A stretch of DNA of 36,503 nucleotides from Syntrophomonas sp. UBA4922 (lineage in GTDB: Bacteria > Bacillota > Syntrophomonadia > Syntrophomonadales > Syntrophomonadaceae): NCBI GenBank assembly GCA_002398825.1, contig DHBS01000003.1, positions 2,147 to 38,649 of the forward strand, given 5' to 3'. The notes below the pieces were generated by a model, which made no database searches, was not told where the DNA came from, and was given only the letters and a program-made list of their open reading frames with translations. The position numbers were made by a program, and so were the translations under genes. Of the stretch, positions 1 to 7,702 are shown piece after piece; the first letter of the stretch is position 1, and every line of letters begins with the position of its first letter.

Positions 1-268
1 TTTGACGGTTAGACGATTTGGATATAGTTACTTCGACCCCGGGAGAAACCTCATCAACTATATTTTGCGCCATTGCAACCACGTTTGAATCTTCGCCTTC
101 AATCGGATTCAAGGTCCTTTCATCAGCTAGGGCAGCTTTCGCTGCTGCTACCGCCTTGGAATCAGCATTGGATTTAATGGTTTTGGCCGAAGTAGATGAT
201 AATTGGATGGAAAAGAAGAATAACAGACAGACAGTCAGCGCTATGATATGACGTTTCTTAGTAAACAA
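1..268 (-). CDS. Secreted protein, N-terminal part (probable atrophied bacterial Ig-like repeat); cut by window edge
   Basis: An open frame runs off the left edge of the window. The chosen start is TTG at 268, preceded by an AAAGGGG ribosome binding site about 8 bases upstream; no ATG or GTG lies between that site and the hydrophobic segment. The first 30 residues form a classic signal peptide: TKKRH, then a run rich in Leu and Phe, then a small-residue cleavage region (SSTSA). After that comes an Ala-rich stretch and a segment with the pattern LNPIEGED...VEVTISKSSN. This resembles the start of atrophied bacterial Ig-like (aBig) repeats found in clostridial wall and surface proteins; that assignment is by pattern only. 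It follows two c-di-GMP riboswitches, which commonly control surface adhesins in Clostridia. Only 89 codons are visible, so the total size and anchoring are unknown. Confidence 0.72.
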   Translation of the reverse strand, partial: MFTKKRHIIALTVCLLFFFSIQLSSTSAKTIKSNADSKAVAAAKAALADERTLNPIEGEDSNVVAMAQNIVDEVSPGVEVTISKSSNRQ

Positions 269-324
269 ATGGACCGCCCCTTTCTTATTTGTGTTGGACG
301 GCCCGTTGGAAAAGGCAGGTACAT
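241..324 (-). CDS. Possible 27-residue leader ORF between riboswitch and main gene
   Basis: On the minus strand an ATG at 324 sits 4 bases after AAAAGGAGG, a stronger ribosome binding site than that of the downstream secreted protein. The 27-codon frame is basic, shows no family, and ends with TAG at 241-243, inside the coding region of the secreted protein in another frame. It could be a translated leader that couples ribosome traffic to the TTG start at 268. Alternatively, a small deletion or sequencing error may have separated the true start of the main gene from its body. Evidence is limited to the ribosome binding site and position. Confidence 0.25.
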   Translation of the reverse strand: MYLPFPTGRPTQIRKGRSICLLRNVIS

Positions 325-338
325 GAATCCTCCTTTTC

Positions 339-415
339 GGTAGCCTGGCTATCATAGACTGATCTGTCCTTAGACCCATGGCTTTGCGTCCCTGCTTTTC
401 AACAGGTTTGCCTTT
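339..415 (-). promoter_or_regulatory. c-di-GMP-I (GEMM) riboswitch aptamer, second of two
   Basis: Read on the minus strand it has the GEMM-I landmarks in order: AAAGGCAAACC, a P2 hairpin with a GAAA loop, GGGACGCAAAGCC, GGGTCTAA, and a closing GATAGCCAGGCTACC. The final GGCTACC pairs back to the opening GGCAAACC region to form P1. It lies between the terminator of the first aptamer and the secreted-protein gene. No terminator follows. Instead a GGAGG site with an ATG (322-324) directly adjoins the aptamer, inside a sequence that can pair with a downstream CCTGCCTTTTC, so control may be translational (inference). Confidence 0.88.
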
Positions 416-453
416 ATCGGTAAGTGATCTATCCCTGCCGTCCTCGTCTATGT

Positions 454-485
454 AAAAAACCTGCTCGGATAAGTTGCCGGGCAGG
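454..485 (-). terminator. Intrinsic terminator between the two c-di-GMP aptamers
   Basis: On the minus strand CCTGCCCGG, an 8-base loop, CCGAGCAGG and then TTTTTT form a 9-pair stem with one C-A mismatch. It lies about 20 bases after the first aptamer. Its 5' arm and loop contain GGCAAC (473-478), complementary to GTTGCC at the 3' edge of aptamer 1 (507-512). An antiterminator could therefore form only when the aptamer is unfolded, predicting termination on c-di-GMP binding (inference). Confidence 0.8.
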
Positions 486-506
486 AAATATAAGAACAGT
501 ATTTTT

Positions 507-583
507 GGCAACCCGGCGGCCATGGTCTTGCGACTTTAGGCCCGTAGCTTTGCGTCCCTGTCTTTCGACAGGTTTGCCTTTTT
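507..583 (-). promoter_or_regulatory. c-di-GMP-I (GEMM) riboswitch aptamer, first of two
   Basis: The minus strand reads AAAGGCAAACC, P2 stem CCTGTC-GAAA-GACAGG, GGACGCAAAGC, CTACGGGCCTAAAG, and the closing CGCCGGGTTGCC. This matches the GEMM-I consensus with a GNRA tetraloop, its CCTAA receptor side, and the P1 closing strand. It begins about 20 bases after the -10 box of a good promoter and ends about 20 bases before an intrinsic terminator, so it is a complete transcriptional riboswitch. Confidence 0.92.
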
Positions 584-604
584 ACTTCTATCTACTTTAC
601 ATCA

Positions 605-633
605 ACTATATCCTGCGATTACCAATTTGTCAA
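605..633 (-). promoter_or_regulatory. Sigma-A-type promoter for the tandem riboswitch transcript
   Basis: On the minus strand TTGACA (633-628), a 17-base spacer and TATAGT (610-605) form a near-consensus promoter. Transcription would start about 20 bases before the first c-di-GMP aptamer, as expected for a riboswitch leader. Confidence 0.85.
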
Positions 634-978
634 TATATCTACTATAATTGGGGATAAAGGTCCCTTGTTTATATGAATTATTATCTAGATAGGATTCTCA
701 ACTGTGATACTGGAACTAGAACGACGTAAGGTGGTGATTAAAAGCCATCATGAAATTGGCCAAAAGCCCTGCTGGTTATATACAACGTCGAAAACTGGTA
801 CTGATTTCGATGAAAATTACGATACAATTACTAAACTAAATTAAGAAAAACTCAAGATATAAAATTATAGTTGAAGCCAGGAGTTTGCTCTGGAGATAAT
901 GAAGCAAAGAAGACAATTTTCAATTTGTCATCGGGTTTAGGATAATTGTGGTGAACATTATATATGAGGTACATAAAA
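634..978. other. Intergenic region with one weak small ORF
   Basis: This gap separates the divergent riboswitch leader from the GlpD-like gene. It contains a 46-codon plus-strand frame starting with GTG at 704 and ending with TAA at 842-844, with only a weak AGGA upstream and no recognisable family. AT content is high. No clear promoter for the downstream gene was identified. Confidence 0.4.
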
Positions 979-2097
979 ATGTGGGAACAGTTTGATATTG
1001 TTATCATGGGGGGAGGCATAAATGGTTGTGCTATAGCCAGACTGCTTTCTCAGAATGGAAAAAAGGTGTGTATTTTGGAAAGACACACCGTAGGTAGTGG
1101 CACCTCATCAAACAGCTCCAAGCTTATTCATGGTGGATTAAGGTATCTGGAGACCGGAAGGGTTGGTTTGGTTCAAGAATCTCTCAAGGATAGAAAAAGA
1201 CTTTTTGAACTTTATCCTGATCTGGTTGAGATGGTGCCTTTTTATTTACCAGTATACAATGATAGCTTGCGACCTTGGTGGATAATCCGTGCGGGATTGG
1301 GGCTTTATGATCTTCTTTCTTGTCAAACGAAGTACCATTGCAGGCACATAAGTAATACTGATTTTTTAAACAGGTTTGTAGGGATTAAATCAAGGGGGTT
1401 ACGTCGGGTTTATTTATATTACGATGGTAAAACGAATGACTTAGAAATGACTCGCAAGATGGCCCGAGATGCTGTCGGTTTTGGTTGTGATATCCGGGAA
1501 AATTGTCAGGTGTTTTCCATTAATATCGATGATAAGTTAATTAAGATCATGTACAAGAATAGCAGAGGAGAACATAAGGTAGGGGCCCCTTTGCTTATTA
1601 ACGCTACCGGTCCTTGGATTGACGAAGTGAATGTAAAATATCGTTTGCCGCATAACTATCGGATCAGCAAGGTGAGCGGGGTACATATCGTTCTTAACCG
1701 AACATTAGTTCCGGACTGTATGTTTTTGCAGACGTACAACCGGCGAATATTTTTCATGATCCCTTGGGCGGAGGGAAGAACTATTATCGGGACAACCGAA
1801 AGGATGGAGCGAGATTCCTGTGACGATGTGCAAATACAGGATGCCGATGTGAAGTACTTGTTGGATTGTGCCAATCACTATTTACAAGAGCCGGTTAGTC
1901 AGGATAATATTTGTGATACTTTTCTGGGCATAAGGCCTCTGGTAAGAATTAAGAATGCTGACTCAGATGCTACTACTATGAGCAGGGATTACAAAATCGA
2001 TGTAATCAGTAAAGGAAAAGTCAAATTGATTCATGTTTATGGTGGCAAGTTGACTACTTGTTTGAGTATGTCGGAGAAGGTAGCTGCACGAATTTAG
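979..2097 (+). CDS. FAD-dependent glycerol-3-phosphate dehydrogenase-like oxidoreductase (short form)
   Basis: A DAO-family flavoprotein. The N-terminal dinucleotide-binding motif GGGING (residues 11-16) is followed by an ILER segment binding the FAD ribose, and then SNSSKLIHGGLRYLE, the hallmark of GlpD/GlpO enzymes. Later come GPWID and GTTE, and near the end GIRPLVR and YGGKLTT. GlpD enzymes oxidise glycerol-3-phosphate to dihydroxyacetone phosphate at the membrane. The protein ends at about 372 residues, just after the FAD domain, so the roughly 120-150 residue C-terminal helical domain of normal GlpD (500-570 residues) is missing. There is no glpK or glpF nearby. ATG at 979 is preferred because GAGG lies 9 bases upstream; an in-frame ATG at 964 has a weaker site. 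The substrate is inferred from family only. Confidence 0.85.
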   Translation: MWEQFDIVIMGGGINGCAIARLLSQNGKKVCILERHTVGSGTSSNSSKLIHGGLRYLETGRVGLVQESLKDRKRLFELYPDLVEMVPFYLPVYNDSLRPWWIIRAGLGLYDLLSCQTKYHCRHISNTDFLNRFVGIKSRGLRRVYLYYDGKTNDLEMTRKMARDAVGFGCDIRENCQVFSINIDDKLIKIMYKNSRGEHKVGAPLLINATGPWIDEVNVKYRLPHNYRISKVSGVHIVLNRTLVPDCMFLQTYNRRIFFMIPWAEGRTIIGTTERMERDSCDDVQIQDADVKYLLDCANHYLQEPVSQDNICDTFLGIRPLVRIKNADSDATTMSRDYKIDVISKGKVKLIHVYGGKLTTCLSMSEKVAARI

Positions 2098-2131
2098 AAG
2101 AATCATTAGGACGTAGCCAGTTTATATGGTC

Positions 2132-3070
2132 TTATCTATTATCAATAAAATCATGCAAAGCAGCCGTATTAGCCGGCAAATCGGGGACCAAATAATAAAC
2201 GCCGTTGATTGTCTTACCTTCGCAGGCTGAATCAAGAGGAATCCGAGTTCGTTGGACGCTTGTAAGATTGGAAGTCAATGCATCTACTCCCATTTTTATG
2301 AGATCGGTTTTGCTAAAACTGGTGACGATGTAGGGCAGTAACTCGGAGACTAACCCGGGTACTTCATTGTGGTCTATTACCTGGACTTTATAAATCACTT
2401 CTGTAAGCACGCTTCGCTGGCGCTCGGTTCGTTCGTAATCACCGTTGCCTACATACCTGATTCGCGCGTAATCTACCGCTTGCTGACCGTTCAAATGTTG
2501 CCGTCCCGCTTCTGTAAGCCCTTCAACACGGGACACTTCTTCTTCCAAAACATTGATATCTACTCCACCCAAGTAATCTACTATCTTTGCCATACTGTCA
2601 AATGATACGAATGCATAATCTCTGATATCTAGATCGAAATTGCTGTTAATGGTCTGAATAATCAATGGCGGTCCGCCAAAAACGAAAGCATGATTGATCT
2701 TATCCATCCCGTGGCCGGGGATATTGACATAAGTGTCCCGCATAATGGAAGACAATTTGATGGCATGGTTTCTTTTATCTATCGAAAGGATCATGATTAC
2801 ATCCGCCCTGCCCGGGTCATCAAGATTTTCCTGATCAATTCCAAAAAGAGCGATATTCAATGGCGGATATTCCCTAATTATAGAGGTCTCCTGTACTTCC
2901 GGATTGATTCCCAGGGCCTCATTACTTTTATCCATGGCCGTATAGGTTATTTTGTTAAGCTGCCAATAAACGTAGGTTCCACCTAGTAAAATCAACGCCA
3001 GCATTAAAACACCTATTGTAATAAAAATATGCTTTTTGTTCATTCTTTTTGGCGTATCCGATTCTGTCAT
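2132..3070 (-). CDS. LytR-CpsA-Psr (LCP) family cell-wall polymer ligase
   Basis: A membrane-anchored extracytoplasmic enzyme of about 312 residues. A basic cytoplasmic tail is followed by one membrane helix (about residues 14-36) and a single LCP domain. Motifs seen include NIALFGID, GRADVIMI, IMRDTYVNIPG followed by DKINHAF, VDYLGGVDI, and YARIRY followed by YERTERQR, which carry the Asp and Arg residues that bind the polyprenyl pyrophosphate. LCP proteins transfer undecaprenyl-linked glycopolymers such as teichoic acids to peptidoglycan. The ATG at 3070 has GAGGAG 10 bases upstream; an upstream in-frame extension to 3184 has no convincing site and would add a non-signal-like tail. It converges with the GlpD-like gene and is divergent from the PurF-like gene. 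Confidence 0.9.
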   Translation of the reverse strand: MTESDTPKRMNKKHIFITIGVLMLALILLGGTYVYWQLNKITYTAMDKSNEALGINPEVQETSIIREYPPLNIALFGIDQENLDDPGRADVIMILSIDKRNHAIKLSSIMRDTYVNIPGHGMDKINHAFVFGGPPLIIQTINSNFDLDIRDYAFVSFDSMAKIVDYLGGVDINVLEEEVSRVEGLTEAGRQHLNGQQAVDYARIRYVGNGDYERTERQRSVLTEVIYKVQVIDHNEVPGLVSELLPYIVTSFSKTDLIKMGVDALTSNLTSVQRTRIPLDSACEGKTINGVYYLVPDLPANTAALHDFIDNR

Positions 3071-3371
3071 ATAATACTTGCTCCTCGAATTAGATTTAAT
3101 TTGCAAAATCATTCTCATTATACCACCGCTGTATGAAAACTTGCCATATGCAGGAGGATAATGGCAGAATCGATAATTTAACACTGTTCAGGTAATATAG
3201 CTAGACTTACCAGTTATGAACGGTTTACCCATATCTCGGGCTAAGAACTACTCACTAAAAAATATTCTCTAGGCACCTGAGCGAAAGTGTTCGAGATTTG
3301 TTATATTAAAAGGGTATTCTTATTGGCGTCAACAAATATTGTGTAAATATATAAAGAGGGGTGTAATTACT

Positions 3372-4772
3372 TTGAGCGGGGTTTTTGGGGTTGTATCTAA
3401 AGAAGATTGCGTCACCGATGTATATTTTGGTACCGATTATCATTCACATCTGGGAACCAGCAGGGCTGGGATGGCCATTTGGAGCGGTAATAATTTTAAC
3501 AGTCTAATACACAACATTGAAAATACTCAGTTCAGAGCAAAATTTGAATCTGATTTGCCCAATATAAGCGGGAACATGGGTATAGGATGTATAAGCGACA
3601 CCGAACCTCAGCCATTGACGGTGCGTTCACATCTCGGTCATTATGCGCTGACCACAGTAGGCAAAATCAACAATTTGGATGAATTGGCGGATAAGGCTTT
3701 CACCGGCCGAAATATGCATTTTCTGGAAACTAGTAAAGGCACTATTAATCCTACCGAACTTGTATCGGTAATCATAGACCAGGAGAGTTCTTTTAAGGAC
3801 GGCCTGCTGAAAGCACAGGAATTGATTGACGGCTCCTGTTCAATTCTGCTTTTGACCCCTGAGGGGATTTACGCCTCACGGGATAAACTTGGCAGAACGC
3901 CTTTGGTAATCGGCGAAAAGGAAGGAGCTTATTGTATTTCCTTTGAATCCTGCACCTTTACCAATCTCGGCTACAGGTTTAAATACGAGCTGGGGCCGGG
4001 AGAAATTGTGCTCATAACCCCCGATGGTATTGAAAAAATCGTTCCTGCCGGGGATAAAATGAAAATCTGCGCCTTTCTATGGGTGTATTATGGCTATCCC
4101 TCCTCAACCTACGAGGGAATGAATGTGGAGGTTATGCGGTACCGAAACGGTGCGGCCATGGCGAAAAACGACCAGGTGGAAATAGATATGGTGGCGGGAA
4201 TTCCTGATTCAGGTATCGGACACGCCATCGGTTACTCCAACCAGGCCAAAGTACCGTTTGGACGGCCTTTTATTAAATATACACCTACATGGTCCAGGAG
4301 TTTTATGCCTCAGGATCAGGATATAAGAAACCTGGTTGCCAAAATGAAGCTTATGCCTGTTCCGGAATTGGTCGCGAATAAGCGCCTGCTCTTTTGCGAT
4401 GATTCCATAGTACGCGGCACCCAGCTGGGGGAGACGGTAGATCTTCTGTACAAATGCGATGCTCGCGAGGTTCATATCCGGCCGGCCTGCCCGCCGCTGG
4501 TTTTCGGCTGTAAATATTTAAACTTCTCGACTTCCCGCTCGGAAATGGATCTGGCCGCCAGACGGGCTATTATTGAACTTGAAGGCCGGGAGCCGGAGAA
4601 TCTTGATGACTACTGTGATCCGGCCCACGAAAAGTACCACCGCATGGTAAATTGCATCAGCGAACGGCTCAACTTCTCGTCGCTGGAATATCAGAACCTG
4701 CCGGATATGCTTGATGCCATCGGAATAGGCCGGGATAAGATCTGCACCTACTGCTGGAACGGCAAGGAATGA
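3372..4772 (+). CDS. Amidophosphoribosyltransferase (PurF)-like protein with the catalytic Cys replaced by Ser
   Basis: A PurF homologue of about 466 residues: an N-terminal Ntn glutaminase-like domain and a C-terminal phosphoribosyltransferase. The PRTase carries IPDSG and the PRPP motif LLFCDDSIVRGT, and the iron-sulfur ligand cysteines of Bacillus-type PurF appear to be kept (KICAF, VFGCKY, CTYCW at the end). The glutaminase is unusual. Normal PurF starts Met-Cys-Gly-Ile/Val-Phe-Gly with Cys as nucleophile; here the TTG start (RBS AGAGGGG) is followed by AGC, giving Ser-Gly-Val-Phe-Gly. The usual HNGN glutamine-binding motif reads TVGKIN. An in-frame TTG at 3339 would put a Cys at position 2, but in the wrong context. 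The protein is therefore probably not a glutamine-dependent PurF. It may use ammonia or have another role. No other pur genes are near. Confidence 0.85.
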   Translation: MSGVFGVVSKEDCVTDVYFGTDYHSHLGTSRAGMAIWSGNNFNSLIHNIENTQFRAKFESDLPNISGNMGIGCISDTEPQPLTVRSHLGHYALTTVGKINNLDELADKAFTGRNMHFLETSKGTINPTELVSVIIDQESSFKDGLLKAQELIDGSCSILLLTPEGIYASRDKLGRTPLVIGEKEGAYCISFESCTFTNLGYRFKYELGPGEIVLITPDGIEKIVPAGDKMKICAFLWVYYGYPSSTYEGMNVEVMRYRNGAAMAKNDQVEIDMVAGIPDSGIGHAIGYSNQAKVPFGRPFIKYTPTWSRSFMPQDQDIRNLVAKMKLMPVPELVANKRLLFCDDSIVRGTQLGETVDLLYKCDAREVHIRPACPPLVFGCKYLNFSTSRSEMDLAARRAIIELEGREPENLDDYCDPAHEKYHRMVNCISERLNFSSLEYQNLPDMLDAIGIGRDKICTYCWNGKE

Positions 4773-4844
4773 TACCGGAGGACGCTTTCCTTGTGTTATT
4801 TTTTGATTCACTTCAGAATTATTACGAAGCAGCTCGTCAGGTGA

Positions 4845-4955
4845 ATGCAATATCAATGCAGCGGCTGCACAAGTTGCGGTGAAACATCGTCTTTTAGCCC
4901 AGGCGGCCTTATGATGTCGATGCAGAATTATATCTTGCCCAAACAGAACGGCTAA
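4845..4955 (+). CDS. Possible 36-residue Cys-rich small protein
   Basis: This frame lies in the 312-base gap between the PurF-like and acyl-CoA synthetase genes. It starts with ATG at 4845 immediately after a stop codon and carries CSGCTSCGE near its N-terminus, a pattern typical of small metal-binding peptides. The AGGTGA before the ATG is too close for an ideal ribosome binding site, and no family is recognised. It could also be a fragment of a decayed gene. The rest of the gap shows nothing clear. Confidence 0.22.
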   Translation: MQYQCSGCTSCGETSSFSPGGLMMSMQNYILPKQNG

Positions 4956-5084
4956 TGGGGACTTGATGGTTGATTAACTATGTCAGTCGCTTTATAATTT
5001 TGTATAGTCATAGGAATTATTCTGAAGTACGGCTGTTTATATCATTTTATATGGTTGTACGGTAGAACGGGAGGAAAATATAAA

Positions 5085-6719
5085 ATGCCCATAATGGATT
5101 TTTTAACTCGTAATGCTGCGATTTATGGCTCAGAACTGTGTCTGACCGAAATTAATATGGATCTCCAAGAAAGCCACAATGTCACCTGGCTGGAGTATGA
5201 ACTGATTGAAAACAGTCCGGCAGGGGAATACCGCAGGGACATGACCTGGAAGGTTTTCAACGAAAAAGCCAATCGAATGGCCAATCTGCTGCTCAAGAGG
5301 GGAATCAAAAAAGGTGATAAGGTAGCCATACTTCTTATGAATTGTCTGGAATGGCTGCCCATTTATTTCGGTATTCTGAAGAGCGGGGCTATCGCAGTTC
5401 CCCTGAATTTCCGCTACACCGCTGAGGAAATCAAGTATTGCCTGGATTTATCCGATTCCATTGCCCTGGTTTTCGGACCGGAATTCATCGGCCGGGTTGA
5501 AAGCATATACAATCAAATCCCCCAGGTGAAAACCCTCCTCTTTGCAGGGGAGAATCGTCCCAGCTTCGCTGAGAATTATGACCGTCTGACTGCCAACTGC
5601 TGCTCGGATGATCCTGAGATCGAAATCAATGACCAGGATGATGCGGTGATCTACTTCTCCTCAGGGACCACCGGATTTCCCAAAGCCATTTTGCACACCC
5701 ATTACAGTCTGCTGTCATCGGCTATCACTGAACAGCATCATCACGGCCAAAATCGTGAGGACAATTTTCTGTGCATTCCGCCCCTCTACCATACCGGCGC
5801 CAAGATGCACTGGTTTGGCAGCCTGGTGGCAGGGAGCAAAGCGGTTTTGCTCCGCGGCGTAAAACCGGAATGGATCCTCAAAACCGTTTCCGAAGAACAC
5901 ATCACCATCGTCTGGCTCCTGGTTCCCTGGGCGCAAGACATCCTGGACGCCATCGAGAGAGGCGACTTGACGCTGGAAGATTATAACCTTTCGCAGTGGC
6001 GGCTGATGCATATCGGCGCCCAACCGGTTCCGCCCAGCTTGATTCGGCGCTGGAAGCAGTACTTCCCTCAGCATCTCTACGATACCAACTATGGACTGAG
6101 CGAGGCTATCGGGCCCGGATGTGTTCATTTAGGAGTGGAGAATATCCATAAAGTCGGGGCTATCGGAACTCAAGGCTATAGCTGGGAGGCCAAGATCGCC
6201 GATGAGGACGGATGTTCGGTAGAACAAGGCCAGGTTGGAGAACTGGTGGTCAGGGGGCCTGGTCTGATGAAATGCTACTACAAGGATCCTGAAGCCACCG
6301 CAACTGTATTACGGGATGGCTGGCTGTTTACCGGCGACATGGCCCGCATGGATGAAGACGGCTTTATTTATCTGGTAGACCGCAAAAAAGATGTCATCAT
6401 CAGCGGAGGGGAAAATATTTATCCGGTACAGGTAGAGGATTTCCTGCGCGCCCACCCGGCAATAAAAGATGTTGCGGTAATCGGCCTGCCTGATAAGCGT
6501 CTCGGTGAGATTTCGGCCGCCATCATCGAACTCAAACCGGGCTGCGAGTACAGCGAGGAAGACATCCGGGCATTTTGCGCTCCCATGCCGCGTTACAAAC
6601 GCCCGCGTGCCATAATCTTTGATGAGGTTCCGCGCAATCCCACCGGCAAAATTGAAAAACCCCGGTTAAGGGAAAAATATGGTGCGGTCAGTCTGGTGGC
6701 GGTACAAACCGGAAGCTGA
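5085..6719 (+). CDS. AMP-forming acyl-CoA synthetase (fatty-acid-CoA ligase-like)
   Basis: An ANL-superfamily adenylating enzyme of about 544 residues, the normal length for acyl-CoA ligases. Motifs occur in the family order: phosphate-binding SSGTTGFPKA, NYGLSEAIG, GWLFTGDMA, the hinge region VDRKKDVIISGGENIYP, and the C-terminal catalytic-lysine motif NPTGKIEK. The enzyme activates a carboxylic acid with ATP to an acyl-AMP and then a CoA thioester in the cytosol. The N-terminal region with EKANRMANLLL and GDKVAILLMNCLEW is typical of medium- and long-chain fatty acid ligases; the exact substrate cannot be read. ATG at 5085 has GGGAGG 10 bases upstream; an in-frame TTG at 5055 lies before that site. 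It is a single gene followed by a terminator-like hairpin. Confidence 0.92.
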   Translation: MPIMDFLTRNAAIYGSELCLTEINMDLQESHNVTWLEYELIENSPAGEYRRDMTWKVFNEKANRMANLLLKRGIKKGDKVAILLMNCLEWLPIYFGILKSGAIAVPLNFRYTAEEIKYCLDLSDSIALVFGPEFIGRVESIYNQIPQVKTLLFAGENRPSFAENYDRLTANCCSDDPEIEINDQDDAVIYFSSGTTGFPKAILHTHYSLLSSAITEQHHHGQNREDNFLCIPPLYHTGAKMHWFGSLVAGSKAVLLRGVKPEWILKTVSEEHITIVWLLVPWAQDILDAIERGDLTLEDYNLSQWRLMHIGAQPVPPSLIRRWKQYFPQHLYDTNYGLSEAIGPGCVHLGVENIHKVGAIGTQGYSWEAKIADEDGCSVEQGQVGELVVRGPGLMKCYYKDPEATATVLRDGWLFTGDMARMDEDGFIYLVDRKKDVIISGGENIYPVQVEDFLRAHPAIKDVAVIGLPDKRLGEISAAIIELKPGCEYSEEDIRAFCAPMPRYKRPRAIIFDEVPRNPTGKIEKPRLREKYGAVSLVAVQTGS

Positions 6720-6773
6720 TTAACCGCACATTAATGAATGCTGCGAAAAATTCTTTATATCATTTATTGCCAT

Positions 6774-6813
6774 AAAGGGGCTGATTCCCATGACATTTGG
6801 GATTCAGCCCCTT
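6774..6813. terminator. Bidirectional terminator-like hairpin
   Basis: AAGGGGCTGATTCCC pairs with GGGATTCAGCCCCTT around an 8-9 base loop, with one mismatch in a 15-pair stem. It lies between the convergent acyl-CoA synthetase and TIM-barrel genes. The flanking T-runs are weak on both strands, so it may act mainly as an mRNA 3'-end stabiliser. Confidence 0.6.
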
Positions 6814-6848
6814 CAAGCCTTATGCTTGGGATTTCCGTTTCGTTTACC

Positions 6849-7682
6849 CTATTGACCCAATCTTATGTTTTTGAATGCAATAGTCTGGTTCTTGATCGCT
6901 GTTTCGGTGGGAAGCCTTTCGATGCTGGAAGCACCAAAGAAACCATCCACTCCCCGGGTGTGACTCAGGACATATTGCGCATCCGCCGGTTCGGCTATGG
7001 GACCGCCGTGACAGATGACCATGATGTCAGGATTAACAGATTTTCCGGCATCATGAATGGCCTGCACCCGCTTAACCGCCTCATCCAGATCCATAGCAGT
7101 CTCGGCCCCGATAGTGCCTTTGCTGGTCAAACCCATGTGAGCAACCAGCACATCCGCACCTGCCTGGGCCATCTTCCTGGCATCTTCTTCATCGAACACA
7201 TAGGGGGTGGTGAATAATCCAACCTCATGTGCTTTGCCGATCATTTCAATTTCCAGTCCATAACCCATGCCGGTTTCTTCGAGGTTGGCCCTGAACTTCC
7301 CGTCGATCAAGCCTACTGTAGGGAAATTCTGCACCCCGGCAAAGCCCATATCCTTTAATTGCCTCAGGAAATATTCCATGTCCCGGAAAGGATCTGTGCC
7401 GCATACCCCGGCTAGAACAGGAGTATCCTTTACGATGGTCAGCACCTCCCGGGCCATTTCCACCACAACTTGATTGGCGTCTCCATAAGGCATCAGCCCG
7501 GCCAGGGAACCCCTACCGGCCATTCTATAGCGGCCTGAATTGTAAATTATGATCATATCCACACCGCCAGCTTCGGCCGATTTGGCAGAAATGCCGGTTC
7601 CGGCACCTGCGCCTATCAGCGGCCGGCCGGCTTTAATCTGTTCTTGCAGCCTTGCCCGCACTTTTTCTATAGTCCACGCCAC
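6849..7682 (-). CDS. PEP hydrolase-like TIM-barrel protein (PF09370 family)
   Basis: A 277-residue TIM-barrel protein of the PF09370 family, variously called TIM-barrel signal transduction protein or phosphoenolpyruvate hydrolase-like. Characteristic segments are GAGAGTGISAKSAEAGGVD, YNSGRYRMAGRGSLAGL, MPYGDAN, VCGTDPFRDM, GVQNFPTVGLIDG, HMGLTSKG and the final GFFGASSIERLP. The start is GTG at 7682 with AGGGGG about 10 bases upstream. It is 20 bases downstream of the UPF0261 gene on the same strand. These two proteins correspond to the C- and N-terminal halves of tomato Tm-1 and its fungal and bacterial fused homologues, so they very likely act as one unit. The chemical function of the pair is not established. 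Confidence 0.88.
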   Translation of the reverse strand: MAWTIEKVRARLQEQIKAGRPLIGAGAGTGISAKSAEAGGVDMIIIYNSGRYRMAGRGSLAGLMPYGDANQVVVEMAREVLTIVKDTPVLAGVCGTDPFRDMEYFLRQLKDMGFAGVQNFPTVGLIDGKFRANLEETGMGYGLEIEMIGKAHEVGLFTTPYVFDEEDARKMAQAGADVLVAHMGLTSKGTIGAETAMDLDEAVKRVQAIHDAGKSVNPDIMVICHGGPIAEPADAQYVLSHTRGVDGFFGASSIERLPTETAIKNQTIAFKNIRLGQ

Positions 7683-7702
7683 AGCATGAAGACCCCCTTT
7701 GA

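Noticed and set aside
3339..3371. Upstream TTG of the PurF-like gene, which would give Met-Cys at the N-terminus
   Set aside because: The Cys is not followed by the Gly-Ile/Val-Phe-Gly context, and the AGAGGGG site lies downstream of it, pointing to TTG at 3372.
6738..7217. 159-codon plus-strand frame after the acyl-CoA synthetase
   Set aside because: It runs through a terminator hairpin and is antisense to the TIM-barrel gene, whose protein motifs are unambiguous.
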